64,000 nt of DNA from contig NMRA01000112.1 of NCBI GenBank assembly GCA_002633005.1, positions 812,659-876,658 of the forward strand. The letters run 5' to 3'. This DNA comes from Phoronis australis (lineage: Eukaryota; Phoronida; Phoronidae). The notes below the pieces were generated by a model that saw only the letters and a program-made list of their open reading frames with translations, made no database searches and had not been told where the DNA came from. Positions 10,701-22,445 of this stretch are shown here, in pieces; the first letter of the stretch is position 1, and each line of letters begins with the position of its first letter. The position numbers were made by a program, and so were the translations under genes.

Positions 10701-12836
10701 GTAAATTTATCTAAATTTGAGAGCACTGAAATACTGAAAAAATAACACAAGTTCATAGCAAATGTAGCACTGGAATCATTAACACTTACATGTACATGTA
10801 CAATTGAATTCTCCTGGCTGTTGTCAATGCTTAAGATGATACAAATCTGCTTAAGTCACAAACTGCAATTATTACTAAGATGGAAAAATATCAAAAAGTA
10901 CTTCTTGGTGTTATCTGTCTATTTATCTCTCTCTTTACCTCCCTTCCCTCCCCCTTCCTCCCTCCCTCCCTCCCTTTCCTCTNCCTCTCGCCTCCTCCTC
11001 CCATCTCTATCTCTTTCTCCCCCCTCACTCACGTCTCTTCGCCTCTTTCAATTTATTGTCACGAAACACGTGTCCACTGGAAAGGTAGATGAGAGGGAAA
11101 ATCAAAAGAAACCATAAAGTTGCAAAATCTGTTTGCTCATGAAATTCATACTTTCTTGTTGTGTGTACTCTAATAATGGAGTCCCCCTTAACCGATCCTC
11201 GTGTCAGATTGGTCCTCAAGTGTGTCCCTCCCTTAAACTTTAATCCAGCCGCAGCTACTGATTGTAATTTACGATAATACTCACAGGGGAAGTAAATATT
11301 GAATCTCTGTCGTACAGGCGTCGGTAAACAATTTAAATCTGTCGGTCTTGTGTAGTTAGTTTTAGCTGGGAGTTAACTCGCGTGAAGACAATCTCCTACG
11401 TGTTTAGGGAATTGAAGTACCACTACCACATTGCAACTAAAAATTACCAAACTGAAACTTTTGTTTAAGCATTCATCCTTATTAAAATTTTCTTGTGCTT
11501 TGGTAATCTCATTGTTCACCTCTGAACTGAATAAATAAATGACTAAATAAAATTGCATGGAACAGTTGCAAGAACAAGTTATAACTTTGGAAATCAGCCC
11601 ACAGCAAACGGGCAATGTTTTGTAAAAATGGTTGGTTCTGACCACCTTTAACATATCCGAAGGTTTCTTGCAGGTAATGTTCACGTGCATCGCATCATGG
11701 CGGGAAAACGATAATATCGGCTGCTAATCATACTTCTAGAAACCGTAATTGGACGTACGCGAAAGAATGAATATTTAACCATATGTTGGCATTACCCTTC
11801 CATTGATCTCGACCTATAAACTCAACAATTGCCTGAGCTTAGTTGAAATCATCGTTTACAAAAGGACAGCAGTCGCTAGATTTAACAATTATGGAAAATT
11901 AGAAAGGGATTCTCAATGATTACAGGCCTTCTGTAATGATTACAGGACTGCACGATATGGCAATTTAGTCGGGATCTTCATGCAATCTCATGAGTGTCTA
12001 TTCGTTCATTAGATTATGTGCTTAGCTTGATTTAAACCGAAGTAAAAGACGAACATTGTCTAGAATATAAACGGAAATCTAATCACAAGGGTATTCACCG
12101 GATTCTACAGAAATCGATTGCTGAATTACTTTGGACTCCGACAATGCTGGTAACCGGCAGGAGGAGGAGCTCTAACGAAGAGTATTGTGGTGCAGTGACA
12201 GTCGAGGTACTCACAAATTACCTTTTTGGTGAAGACTGCCCTACTTTAAAACGCAAAGATAAGTAAGGAAACAAGCCATAAATAATAAACGAACCCCCGT
12301 CCTTTTCTTGTCCGAACTCTAATCAAGTTAGAGTGCCACAACTATTGATAAATTCTTTCGAACTAATGTAGTTACGGAATTTGGCACGTTAAATCCTTGT
12401 GCTGACAAGATGAAGGGACATCTTGCAGTAAACTAACCAACCCTTTAATTTGCAGTTTTTGTGCGCACAGCTTATACATGTAGTTTGTTTGGTGCACGGC
12501 GAACTAGACAACATTGCCCCGTTCTAATTAATATTCTAAGCCACCTACAGTTCTACTGAAAGTCGTTTTCAAGCAGGCTTATTTAATCTCCTGGTATTGT
12601 AATATATATAATTGAATCTGCATCACACATAACTTGGTTGTTCATTAATGCGAGAAAGTTTAAATACACAGATAACCATGTACTACAGCAGCATATTTTA
12701 TTTTATAACAAGCTGGGCCAAAACAAAGACAAAATACACTGAATCTGTAATCATTCTACACTTTCCTGTGTTGCACTTACCCGTTTTCCGGTAGAGCGGC
12801 GATTATAGTCACCAACGCCATCACATAGACGCCCAT
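3513..12836 (-). CDS. GABA-A receptor alpha/gamma-like subunit, 5' half, spliced and partial
   Basis: Join of 12836-12781, 6002-5902, 5315-5248 and 3739-3513 on the minus strand, 452 coding nt, continuing off the left edge. The joined product opens with a signal peptide. It continues with an N-terminal helix ending in RLRP, a first beta-strand block ending IDETEM, and the loop D/loop A block with WTPDTYF. These are the N-terminal ligand-binding landmarks of GABA-A receptor subunits in the usual order. All junctions preserve frame (phases 2, 1, 0, then 2 at the open end). FRQTW, LNNL and WTPDT are alpha-like, while QTWYDRRLKF is gamma-like, so I call it alpha/gamma class rather than one orthologue. 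By family knowledge it would be a plasma-membrane chloride-channel subunit pairing with a beta subunit. The Cys-loop, TM1-4 and intracellular loop were not found between 1 and 3512 and presumably lie further left. Confidence 0.9.
4532..5080. mobile_element. Fold-back/MITE-like element around a TACA microsatellite
   Basis: The left end GATAATTCCATAATTATGAC (4532-4551) is an imperfect inverted copy of the right end GTCATAACTAGGGAATTATC (5061-5080). Further in, AATCAGAAGTCAAGAATAAT (from 4569) and a second copy (from 4632) are inverted relative to ATTATTCCTGGCTTCTGATT (from 4816). The right arm also repeats similar blocks in tandem. The microsatellite is the centre of this palindromic structure. 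No transposase is present and target-site duplications are not clear. It lies inside alpha intron 3. Confidence 0.6.
4664..4790. repeat. (TACA)n microsatellite with CTA interruptions
   Basis: Near-continuous TACA tetranucleotide repeats with a few variants (CACA, TTCA, TCTA). The long open frames it creates on both strands (Tyr/Ile/His/Thr and Met/Tyr/Val/Cys repeats) are artefacts. Confidence 0.97.
5248..5315 (-). CDS. Alpha/gamma-like subunit, exon 3 (68 nt)
   Basis: Exactly 68 nt between a CGTTTCAG acceptor and a GTAACT donor. It encodes PPDDVLIDIFIRSMGPIDE followed by TEM, aligning with the vertebrate alpha/gamma block of the type VxVDVxVTSFGPVSDTxM. The 68-nt length and the phases (in 1, out 0) are the standard third exon of GABA-A receptor genes. 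IRSMGP replaces the usual TSFGP, a conservative divergence. Confidence 0.93.
5902..6002 (-). CDS. Alpha/gamma-like subunit, exon 2 (N-terminal helix, RLRP motif)
   Basis: 101 nt after a TGTTTCAG acceptor (6010-6003), ending before a GTTTGT donor (5901 downward), which is weaker than GTAAGT. It encodes HITDILDTIFDEKTYEKRL followed by RPSSG. The pattern ILDxxF...Y.(N/K)RLRP.xGG is the mature N-terminal helix of GABA-A subunits, where vertebrate alpha has YDNRLRPG. It enters with one base completing a Gly codon and exits in phase 1, matching exon 3. No N-glycosylation sequon is seen here, unlike the beta paralogue. Confidence 0.9.
8531..8575. repeat. Two adjacent perfect short hairpins
   Basis: GAGGGCGAAGCCCTC (8531-8545) has a 6-bp stem with a GAA loop. 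GCGAGATCCCAGGATCTCGC (8556-8575) has a 9-bp stem with a 2-nt loop. They sit 10 nt apart within alpha intron 1, in a locally GC-rich patch. Confidence 0.75.
10921..11050. repeat. CT-rich low-complexity tract with an ambiguous base
   Basis: A polypyrimidine run on the plus strand (CTCC, CCTT and TCTC words). A single N at 10983 marks an unresolved base or contig join. Confidence 0.9.
12781..12836 (-). CDS. Alpha/gamma-like subunit, exon 1 coding part (signal peptide)
   Basis: Reads MGVYVMALVTIIAALPEN and then two bases (GG) before a consensus GTAAGT donor at 12780-12775. The hydrophobic core VYVMALVTIIAAL looks like a cleavable signal peptide, expected for a Cys-loop subunit. The phase-2 end joins the first base of exon 2 to give Gly. 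I chose the first ATG (12836-12834) because it has G at -3 and G at +4; a second in-frame ATG is codon 6. No homology beyond signal-peptide character links it to the gene. The link rests on strand, phase, position and the absence of another signal exon with a matching donor. A TTTTTTACAG acceptor-like string at 12880-12871 would start this exon at 12870 and imply a non-coding exon upstream. Confidence 0.72.
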
Positions 12837-12870
12837 AGCAGCCTCCCCGAGGCGGTTTCGTTTTTCCGCT
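12837..12870 (-). other. Putative 5'UTR part of alpha exon 1 with 3' splice-site-like start
   Basis: If TTTTTTACAG (12880-12871) is a true acceptor, the exon starts at 12870 and carries 34 nt of leader before the ATG. The leader is open in the ATG frame. The alternative is that transcription starts nearby and this pyrimidine tract is incidental. Confidence 0.4.
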
Positions 12871-15800
12871 CTGTAAAAAACGTTCGAGAGCATCTTTGCC
12901 GACGTGTATTCTGATTCAAATCAACCAGACACCAAAGTTCAAGGGAACCTCAATGAATACCTCATAAGAATATAAATCAACTTGGAGTCATCGTTTACTG
13001 GTCATGTAGGACAGTCTCACACGCGCGCCATGGTGAATGCAGTCCCGCAGTTGCGCTATTATGATGACCCTTGAGTACCATTCGTCGACGAATGAGATTG
13101 TCCATAGGTTACGTAGTAACATATGTATCACTCTGATCGTATTGGCTCACGGTTAGCATTTGTGTTGACTTGCTTTCATTTTTCGCGGAGGTCGATATTA
13201 CTTTAAAGTTTGGTGGCTCTCATAAAAGACCATGATTTCTTAATTCATCGATTTCGATATCTTTCTTTGAAGAAATCGCCACCAACATCATTTGGAGTCT
13301 TTTGTACTAAATGAAGCAAAATAATAGGCCTGGGAGTTTTGAACAAAATTGCTCTTAGTGGTTTATTCGACATTGGCGTTTCTGCTTTGCGCAGTAAGTG
13401 AAAGACCGGAAGCTAAGTCAGACATTTTTTCAGAAGGATTCCAGATATCCGAAGAAGCAGATACCTAGGCTTATGTTGAATGTTAGCGAATGCAGTATGA
13501 ATGGACCAGTCTGAAGCACACACACACCTTTACCTACTGTACACCTTATATAATCTTTGTTCAGCTAACGTCACTTGGGGATAAGTTCAAGTCGTTTAGG
13601 AGCTAAGTCATTTTGTAGACTATCATTGCCAGGTACTTTTATAACCCTTGTACGAACATATCTTTTGAAAGAAATTGAGATAATCATCATCAAAATTCTT
13701 ACATACATGTGTTCGATAGGATTTTCCTGACACTGTGATGTTTATCTTATCAATTTTGTTTCACGGTCAAAGAACATGGTTTTAAAAGAACGACTGGACA
13801 AAAATAAAAATGCCATATGAACGATTACGTAATGAGTCACTGTTTCAAAATGATGTTTAGTGTTCAAACCATTCCCATGTTCAGCCTCAAGTTGGACATC
13901 AGGACGATAACATTCACAAACATGTCTCGACGTATCGCTTGTCATAATATCAATCATCTTCATTATCATAATACCTGTACCATATTAACTGCCTTTATTA
14001 CTAAATCTATTTTTGGTGGTGGTGTGTTCGTTGTCATATTAGTATTCTTATCAGTAAGATAATTCTCAATTGTGTTATTGAATTGCACAAATATTGTCAT
14101 TTTCTTAAAACGGTCATTAATTCGATTTCCGACATAAGTTACAACCATTGATGAAGACCATTTATCGTTGTACCCAGTCAAAATAGATGTTGTTTCTTGG
14201 CTTAGAAAGCACTGAAAGTACATTAGTGTTGAGACCAAGCTTTATGTCATCAAAAAACCTTTTCATCTGAGAACGGAACGAATATAGACCAATTTTACAG
14301 TGGTGAATAATTTATATGAAAAGTTATCTTCGCGCATGGAGCACGCATTTATAATCGTTTTGAGTGTCAATAATTCTATGATTCTGTTCCTAATTATGTT
14401 TTATTAAAATTTTTGACAAAATAGTAAGTCAATTTATTACTATTAATATCATCACCGTAATTATAACAATAATGCAACCATACTTAATGCAATAATAAGT
14501 ACATGTAGTGTTATTGAAATTCATCACTATCATTATCATTTTTATTATTGGTGTAGAAATATTAAACATGAAAATAGGAAAATCGCTTTTGTCTGTATAC
14601 AATGGACGTTGAAGAGCAAAAGTCTTATGTGCGTGTTCTTACCTTATTTAAGGCTCTGTTTCATGGAGTATATCCGTTAAGGCAAGTCAATTTTCCTACA
14701 TCTCTATTGTCTTTAAATAAGGTCATAGATAATTTGATAACACATAATTGAACTGCACATCATTTAATAAAGACAATTTATTACCAGTAGTATCTCAGTG
14801 GAAATGAAATTAAATTCCGTCAACTTAATACATTAAGAAGTTCTGTGACGGGCAGATGCTGAAGAAGTGGGCAGATAATTCCGCATCTCTACCGAATTTA
14901 GCTGGAAATACATAGAGCAGCCTCCAATCATTTTACAAATAATTTTAAAGGACAGTGATTTGATCTACTGCGGTTCCCGTCCTGTAACGCAAGATACTAG
15001 CGAGTCAAAGTTGCGTTAGTACGAGCACCCGCTTTGTTGGCATGGCATGGTTATATCTCATCGAAGATTAACGTGGTCTCACAAGAAACTACTGTAGCAG
15101 CATTGGGTAAAGTGGTATCACGTGACCAGGCGAGAAACCATCAGAGGCCTAGAATTTGGTGTTTTGGCAGGAAAATGAATATAAGTTCTTGTAATTTGTT
15201 CTTGGCGTTGCCTTGTGATACAGGCCTACACTGGTTGATGTAAAATCGACAGTGGTTTCCACGTGAACTTGTTAGTCCACGCATGTCAGAGATATGAAAA
15301 TTTAAAACTTGTGTGTATGGATTGCAAGAAATATCTTACCGGTGGAGAAACTGTTGTTAAAGGAAGTTTAATCAAACTTTAAAGCAACACTGACGTAATC
15401 ATAGTAGTTTAAACTCCTTGCCTCTACTCTGAACGTTCACCACTGGCTTCACTGCAAGCCGTGTTTAAATGAACAGTCGGTGAAATTTCTACTTTTTACA
15501 AACAATAAACGTCTCGGCCACTTTTGATTTGAAGATATTTGGAACATAATTCGTATCTAGGAAACTGACTTTTTAACCAGCCTCATCATTCTTACTTTGA
15601 ATTACCACCACCATCATCAAATATTGATGAGAAAATTCATAAAAAAACACAGACCTGTACAACTGACGCCAGTTGATTAGAAAGCGTGAAATCATCTGTC
15701 AATAAAGAAACTGAAGTCAGAAAATCTCAGAATATCTCGAGAACGGTAATTCATACCGGCAGCGTAAATTGACAACCCATTTCGTACGGAGAACAGAGGC

Positions 15801-18332
15801 TCGGCTCTGTGAAAAGAAATTGGAAAAATTTCATTTCTTTTCGACAAAGCAACATGCATACAGCGTAGGAAGTTCATTTCGCCAAGTAACAGGCTGCGTG
15901 AGTCTCATGAAATATAAGTGATATATGGCAACATAATTGTGTTATTCAAAGTTCTTATGACATGCGAGATGAGACAAAAATGATCAATCAGCATTTACCA
16001 AAATACTGGAGTTTTAACTCGTACCCCACACTTCTTCTCAACAGGAATGTTCCAATATTTCTATAGGATACCGTACATACGGTTATCACATCAATATAAT
16101 GAAAATATTTGATTTTGTTCAGCTATTCCTACAAATAGTGTTATTCACGATGACATTATTTTTAAAGATGCCTTGGTAACCAATTGTTTCTAAAGAACAC
16201 CACAGGAATGTGGAGCTTGATAGGCTGATGCGCGTATTTCCTTTACATTAGCCTTGCTCACGTCTACAAATAAATGTAACGTACCCGCTCTACTAGTCGT
16301 ATCAAAATTTTTCAAAAATTATTACGTTGATAAAATAAAGGCCAATTATGTGTGCTATTATGATTAGAATTATTGGGGAAAACTTAAGAAATGCTAAATG
16401 AAGGGTCAGTTTTCCTTCCTGTCGTGACCATTCATCGTGTGCTTCAGATTTCAATCTGAAATGTTGTTTCTAACTGCACAGATCACAACCAATGTAATTG
16501 TGGTTGCACTGCTCGCGGACAAAACATTCTATATATTTCATTTATGTAAAAATATGTGCGAACTGAATATTAACACAAACCATTTTTTTTAAATTTATTC
16601 GTCAGTTATGCACTTTCAGCATGTCATCATTTTTAAATAAACAGAACTTAAAAGGTATAAAAATTGTAGTTTTACGGCCGAAAAACGAAATTTAGGATTG
16701 TTTTCAAACAGCCTGCTAATTGGCGTTAACCAGAGCTATAAAACAACAAAGTCCAGTGCGTTTTTAATAAAAAGTGCCAATTCTCGCCGATGTCTGTCAG
16801 GCTACCGCTGAAATCAAGGGTGATAACTTTATTAGTTAAATACAGGTGTACGCTCAAAAATACTTAGTCATTTACAGAATGGTGTTTAGCTCAGCGTTTG
16901 ACTGCTGCGACGGAAGTTGCTCTTTCAAGTCAGTGATGAAGCCGATCTCAGAGAATCACCTTTTTCTCCTATAAGGTTTCACATGAATACAAGCAGCACT
17001 CAAACCTCAACAATTTGATTGTTTTCCGAGACCGCAATATGCAAACACGCTGTCATGTCGGTGAGTTTGAGGCTCAGATGTATGGCCAACAACTGTAGTA
17101 ACTTGGCCTAAGATATTTCAACGTCACTTGCAAGAAGTGTAGTGTATCCTTGAGTTCCTTCCTACGGTACCCGTGGAAGACATGTCATCTACATCTACCG
17201 ACAGTACCAGTGATGGGTTTCTCAGTCTGTGATTGGTTACCGCTATTATTTACCGCGCCATCTACTGCTCAGTATACGTCACAGTTTCCTACATAGCACA
17301 TTCGTATTTCACAGAAGACATACAATCTAAAATGTGACAGGTTTTAAGCAATTAAATAGAAATACTTGATTAGCTATACAAGAAGGTAAATTGCCAGACG
17401 AAAGTTCACATACAATGTTCTCCAGCGCCCATTTAAGGATTTTTTTTGTACAAACTCGAAGCTTTAAAACGTATTTTTAATGAAATGAACGGGTGTAGCG
17501 CCAGAGACTATTATCAAGAAGCCAGTGGTTATCTACAGGGCCACAGAGTTTGACGGGGTCACCTAAACAGTTCAATTGGTTCCAAAATACTCTTTTGCGT
17601 GCAATAAAACGAACCATGGTCTTTGATGCGGGATATACAATTAAACCTGCCCAGACACTAAAATCTGAAACGCTGCCAATCGAATGGCACTATTTCGATG
17701 TAATTTATATCTTCCGGAAAACTCGTAATCCCTTGTATATTTTCAATTCAAATCAATTTAAAACAACCAAAAATTATAATAAACACGCATAAGCAACTTC
17801 AAACGTTCCCACTTATTTTGGAATTCAAAACACAAAGTGTTGCAGTGGGCTAGTAACCATTGCCAATATTTTCCTTATCAATATTTTGAAGCGGTATTGA
17901 TTTTATGATTTGAAAACAACCATTGCTTTGTAATGAGTGCAACTCATGAAGTTGGCCAATGGGAATTGGTTACAACGTGTTTGCGGCTAACAGCAACTAA
18001 CAACCTGTTTCTATGCTTGAATGCTAGGCATTTCTACTGCAGGATTCCCATTAAACAAAATGGCTTTTTCGGGTACATAAAGTGGTTACTGCAGAAAAAA
18101 ATAAAACCCATTAAACCCACGTGGTACATGTATTCTATCAAGAATACGATAAAAGGCCTTGGCCTGGGATCAAACCTTTTTACTTGAAATCGAACTGGGA
18201 ATAATTCTTGTCTTTCCATTCTACTTTGAACGAAGTCAAGATAAATACTTGAGGTTCAGTAATTAAAGGTTTGCGTGGATGACATTTTATCCCTATCATG
18301 CACTTGACGACTCCAGCATTACATGTAAGGCT

Positions 18333-18487
18333 GAAAGTTCGAGTCTGAACTCGAAATTTCGAGTTTTTACGAATATTGGGTCATCAAGTGCAAACTAGGA
18401 CTGGAAACTCATTCGCATAAACCACAATGTTTATCTTCAGTTTGCACAAAAGTAGAACAGAAAATGACAAAATATTTTCGAGTGTAC
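18333..18487. mobile_element. Dispersed repeat with palindromic AACTCGAAATTTCGAGTT end, copy 1
   Basis: It begins with the palindrome GAACTCGAAATTTCGAGTTT and continues with AATATTGGGT, then a block near TTCAGTTTGCACAAAAGTAG. It ends near TATTTTCGAGTGTACAG. The same words in the same order recur at 48003-48214. No coding capacity; a non-autonomous transposon is likely. Confidence 0.55.
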
Positions 18488-21400
18488 AGTATAACCACCT
18501 GTCTTTCAATACAATAGCATCGATTTGTAGGCCAATGGTCACGCAGTGGAATATGGTGCTTTGCTTCTTAGTCTGTGTTTTGAGAAAGAGTCACTTGGTT
18601 CATTTCACAGCGTGTTGCTTACAATGCAAGAGTACACGAGTGCCTGATATTTTACTATTATGTAATTCACAACTAGATTTTATCACAGCCTTTATCGACT
18701 GAAACTCAGCCAAACTGAACTGTACACAACTCTCTAAAATGGTGTCGTGAAAGCCGATGACAGATCACTGCTAAACCTGCATTGAGAGTTAAGAAGATTT
18801 TGTCGCCTTTAGTGGGGATCGGCCTGACAGCATCTACCCCCTACTGCGATTAATATCCGTTCTCCAAATCCGGACGCAGCGATTAGTTTACAGCTGAAAG
18901 AATTTTTACTCAGAAAAAATCAAAGGGTTATACGTCGTATACCTGATCATTTTTATTAGCAAAAAAGTGTTATTTCTGGGTACTTTGCGTGTGTAACCTC
19001 GATTTTTTAATAGATTATAAAAAAGAAAGGTAAATAGATAGTGAAGTTTCAAATGTACCCAGGTTAGAAGTAATCTCTAAGTTTGCAAACAACTCGCAGT
19101 TCATTTTTACTCTGATACCATGCTCGGAGCATACATTGGCCAACTATTACGGCCATCTTGTAAAGCTTGGTCTCAAGTACATGTAACAACGAACCGTCCG
19201 TTCTTTCAAAAACCTGAAATCATCTCCAATTTGAGCAGTGAGGACGTAGAGACCAATTTCACAGCAGTAAATGAATTGGTCAAAATCAAAAATCGCTCTT
19301 TTGTTCGAGGAAGGCGCGTATGATGCCGTTTAAATACGTTGGTATGGCCTTAAAAATCGTGATTCTTCCAGGTTTTGGCCTTAAAATATAATAGGATTCT
19401 TCAAGAGTTCGCCTTTTTTCTGTCACGTATACGCCACATACATGTAGGTGAAAAGCATTATCCAGTCACAAAGTGGATCCAGTCGTTCGAGGTGTGGCCT
19501 CTGTGTCCCATCTACAGCCGTCAAACAAAAGGGCCCACTCCAAGCGATAGATTTTGAAATACGTTTTCAAACCTGCTTTTGAGAGTTGTCAAAGGTTACG
19601 GCCCACAAAGTTGCTTCAGGGTTATTTGATACTTCTATTACGGTTTATATCGATCAAAGAGTTTGTCATATTTTATACCTAACATCGTATTAGTGAGATA
19701 AGGCTACATACATATATGAAAATATGAAATCTAAAATTCCATTGTTCCCAAATTCTGATTTTACTACTGTTGCTCTTAAAGAACGAGTCCTAATATAGAA
19801 AAAGGAAGTTCAAAAGCCACCCACTGGCCAATTTCAGCTTCCTACAACCACTTAATATACTGCTTCTAAAACCCTTAACGGATGATCTTTTGTCAAACCA
19901 GATTGAAGTTTTCAAGGCCAATACGAGAGCATACATGACAAGTAAGATCATTGAAGCTATATTTGTGTTTACTTTAAAAGTATTCGAGAGGTGTGTCTGC
20001 ATTTTCCAATGCGATTATTTAAAGAGCTAATGACACTACTTACCTGCCGATGTGCGAGATATCTAGAACTGCTGGGATCGGCTAACCTGTATTACGCGGT
20101 TTGCGTGAATCTCTTCTCATTTCAGTATTACCGGTGCCCATGTTTCTGTCCTCGGGGAATGGTGTGTTCAGAGTATTGTCTTAACATTACGTACTGGCGT
20201 ATAGCATTAGAATTATTCATGAACCAGCACGCATTGATAGTCACTAGTGTGCGAACACCTCTGAATATTTTTTGTTTGCTACCAACTAATCAGACCAATT
20301 TCCTTAATGTGAAAGAGTATGAAATAATTTGAACAAAGGAAACTGGCAGGAAGTTACAGCTCCTGTTTTCAGGTTGTGACGATTTCAAAAAAAAACATTT
20401 GTATTGAAATCGATATTTCATCCTTCAGTCAGTTTGGTGAAGGTTGGATTCATTTTAAACATGTCATTTAAAAGACTTCACGCAACAAGTGGACGGTTGC
20501 CACTGTGCTACATTGACTTCTCGTGAAGTGCGAGTGAAGTGTACTTTAAATACAGGTTCCATGCCATGGAAACTTTGGTATGGAAATTTTCATTCATGAC
20601 CTTGATATCTACATGTGACATACCAGTAAGTATGGTCGACTCCAATGTTCTACCCATTCAACAGCTTAAATGACATAAGACGATCAAACATTGTTCTCGG
20701 CTCAATACAGGAAATGACCTAGTGCTCTAAGCTCCGTCGTTTGTGGGTGGCCGACTAAATACGTTTTGTCGAAAAGCATGTTGTTAGTCAATTTATCTGA
20801 CTCATGCGAGTCTGTTTCGGATCAACGTTTTTTCTTTCGTTAGAAAACATCTTTTTCAACGTGTGCCATTAGGTTTACCGTGAAGAAATAGTATAAACCA
20901 AAATCTATAATTGATTTAACTTCTCTCACATATACGGTGTACATGTATGCGTCATGTGTATCATACTTTCCGTTTAAATGGTAACAAATGTATTGAAAAG
21001 AAGACTTCTTTGTCGTGGTATGTCTGCCTGATACATTCTCGTAAGAAGCAAGATTTGTGTCAAATACGTTATTTACTAACAAACCTACATCTACTGTGTA
21101 AAGTTTGTCGGCTACACGTTACCCTCAGGTCTGTAGATCCGCAGCTCAATTTCCCACCCCGAGCCATTTCCTTGTGCTCCCACTTTTTGTACAGTGGTAG
21201 ATGTTACAACTATTTGCCAGCAATGACGACACGCCTGTCCCATTTACATACATGCCTTTTACGTCTTTTTACTACATTTTTATTTTTTACCTGTAACGGC
21301 ATTTTCCTTTGAATACTTGTACTGAATACACATCAGAGTAAACCACTTTGTAATTTTGTAAGTCAAGCTTCACTTGCGGTTTATTTAAATGAGTGTCTAC

Positions 21401-22405
21401 TTACCCTTTTCTCAAGTATTTCGAATATGAGATACATGAGAATAGTTCTGGGTTTTAGCGTGTGAGCGCAAAACATGCTCACTTGACCAACGGCTGTACC
21501 GCGAACAGGTCACGTGGCATGCGACAGCTATTACCCCCGTCAGATAGCGCCGAATCATTATACATCTTATGACTGTATTCAGTTCATGAGTTGCTCGGGG
21601 ATTCATGATACGACAACAATTCGAAATACTTCAAAATCAAATCATGTCTCCAAAGTGGCCATATATTCTATTTCTCAGCTGTAACGTTAATTGCGAACTG
21701 TGAAATAGCTTGTGCATATTAAAATATTTAATCTTTGCAGACATGTGTGAGTGCGCATTTTTATTCGACGGTAATTTCTCAGTTGTTTTTGACGTTTTTT
21801 CTCGGAGCTAAATGACCTTCAATGAAACAATATTTGGCATGTTATGTGAATCAAATGATTTGTTAAAAGCTCTTCTGAGTCCAACTGTGGCAATTTATTG
21901 TGGACTTTACCGAGCTGGCGAATGACAAATGTGATTGGTTGGGAAAATCATGCCTCCAAAATCTAGGAAACGTGCAACGTTCAAGTTGAATACAGAATTG
22001 GCATCTACGATGAATGAATATCGCCCTAATCCACAATACTCTTTGGAAATCGCTAAAAGTCTCACTTTCATAAACAAAAACTTTCTGAAGGCGGTTTGTT
22101 TTAACAAGAACGAATCACGTGTCTATTACGCGCCCTGCGCCCTGTGGTATTGGTGATGCCGAGTGGCTATCCTTAGACTCATTGGCCCAAATCCACCCAT
22201 AACGGTAGAGGATTACAAAATAAGCGCATTTCAGGTATTTCTCTTGTTAAAGTTGCGTATTTTCGACAAATCATATACAGTGTAACAGTGTCAATGTATA
22301 AGACGTAAGAAATTCAGTTTCTGCTTTCAATAGCAATCATGTTACAGGAGACTCACCGCCTCATTAATACGCATTCAGCGGAAGAATAATAAGACACCGG
22401 GAAGC

Positions 22406-22445
22406 ACTAAGATACTTAAATTAATACTAAGATACTTAAATTAAT
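22406..22445. repeat. Perfect 2 x 20-bp tandem repeat
   Basis: ACTAAGATACTTAAATTAAT occurs twice back to back with no mismatch. Confidence 0.95.

Larger units (their letters stand above)
6003..12780 (-). other. Alpha-gene intron 1
   Basis: 6778 nt between the proposed signal exon and exon 2. Apart from two short hairpins (8531-8575) and a polypyrimidine tract (10921-11050) I see no features. Open frames are short and lack recognisable motifs. Confidence 0.68.
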
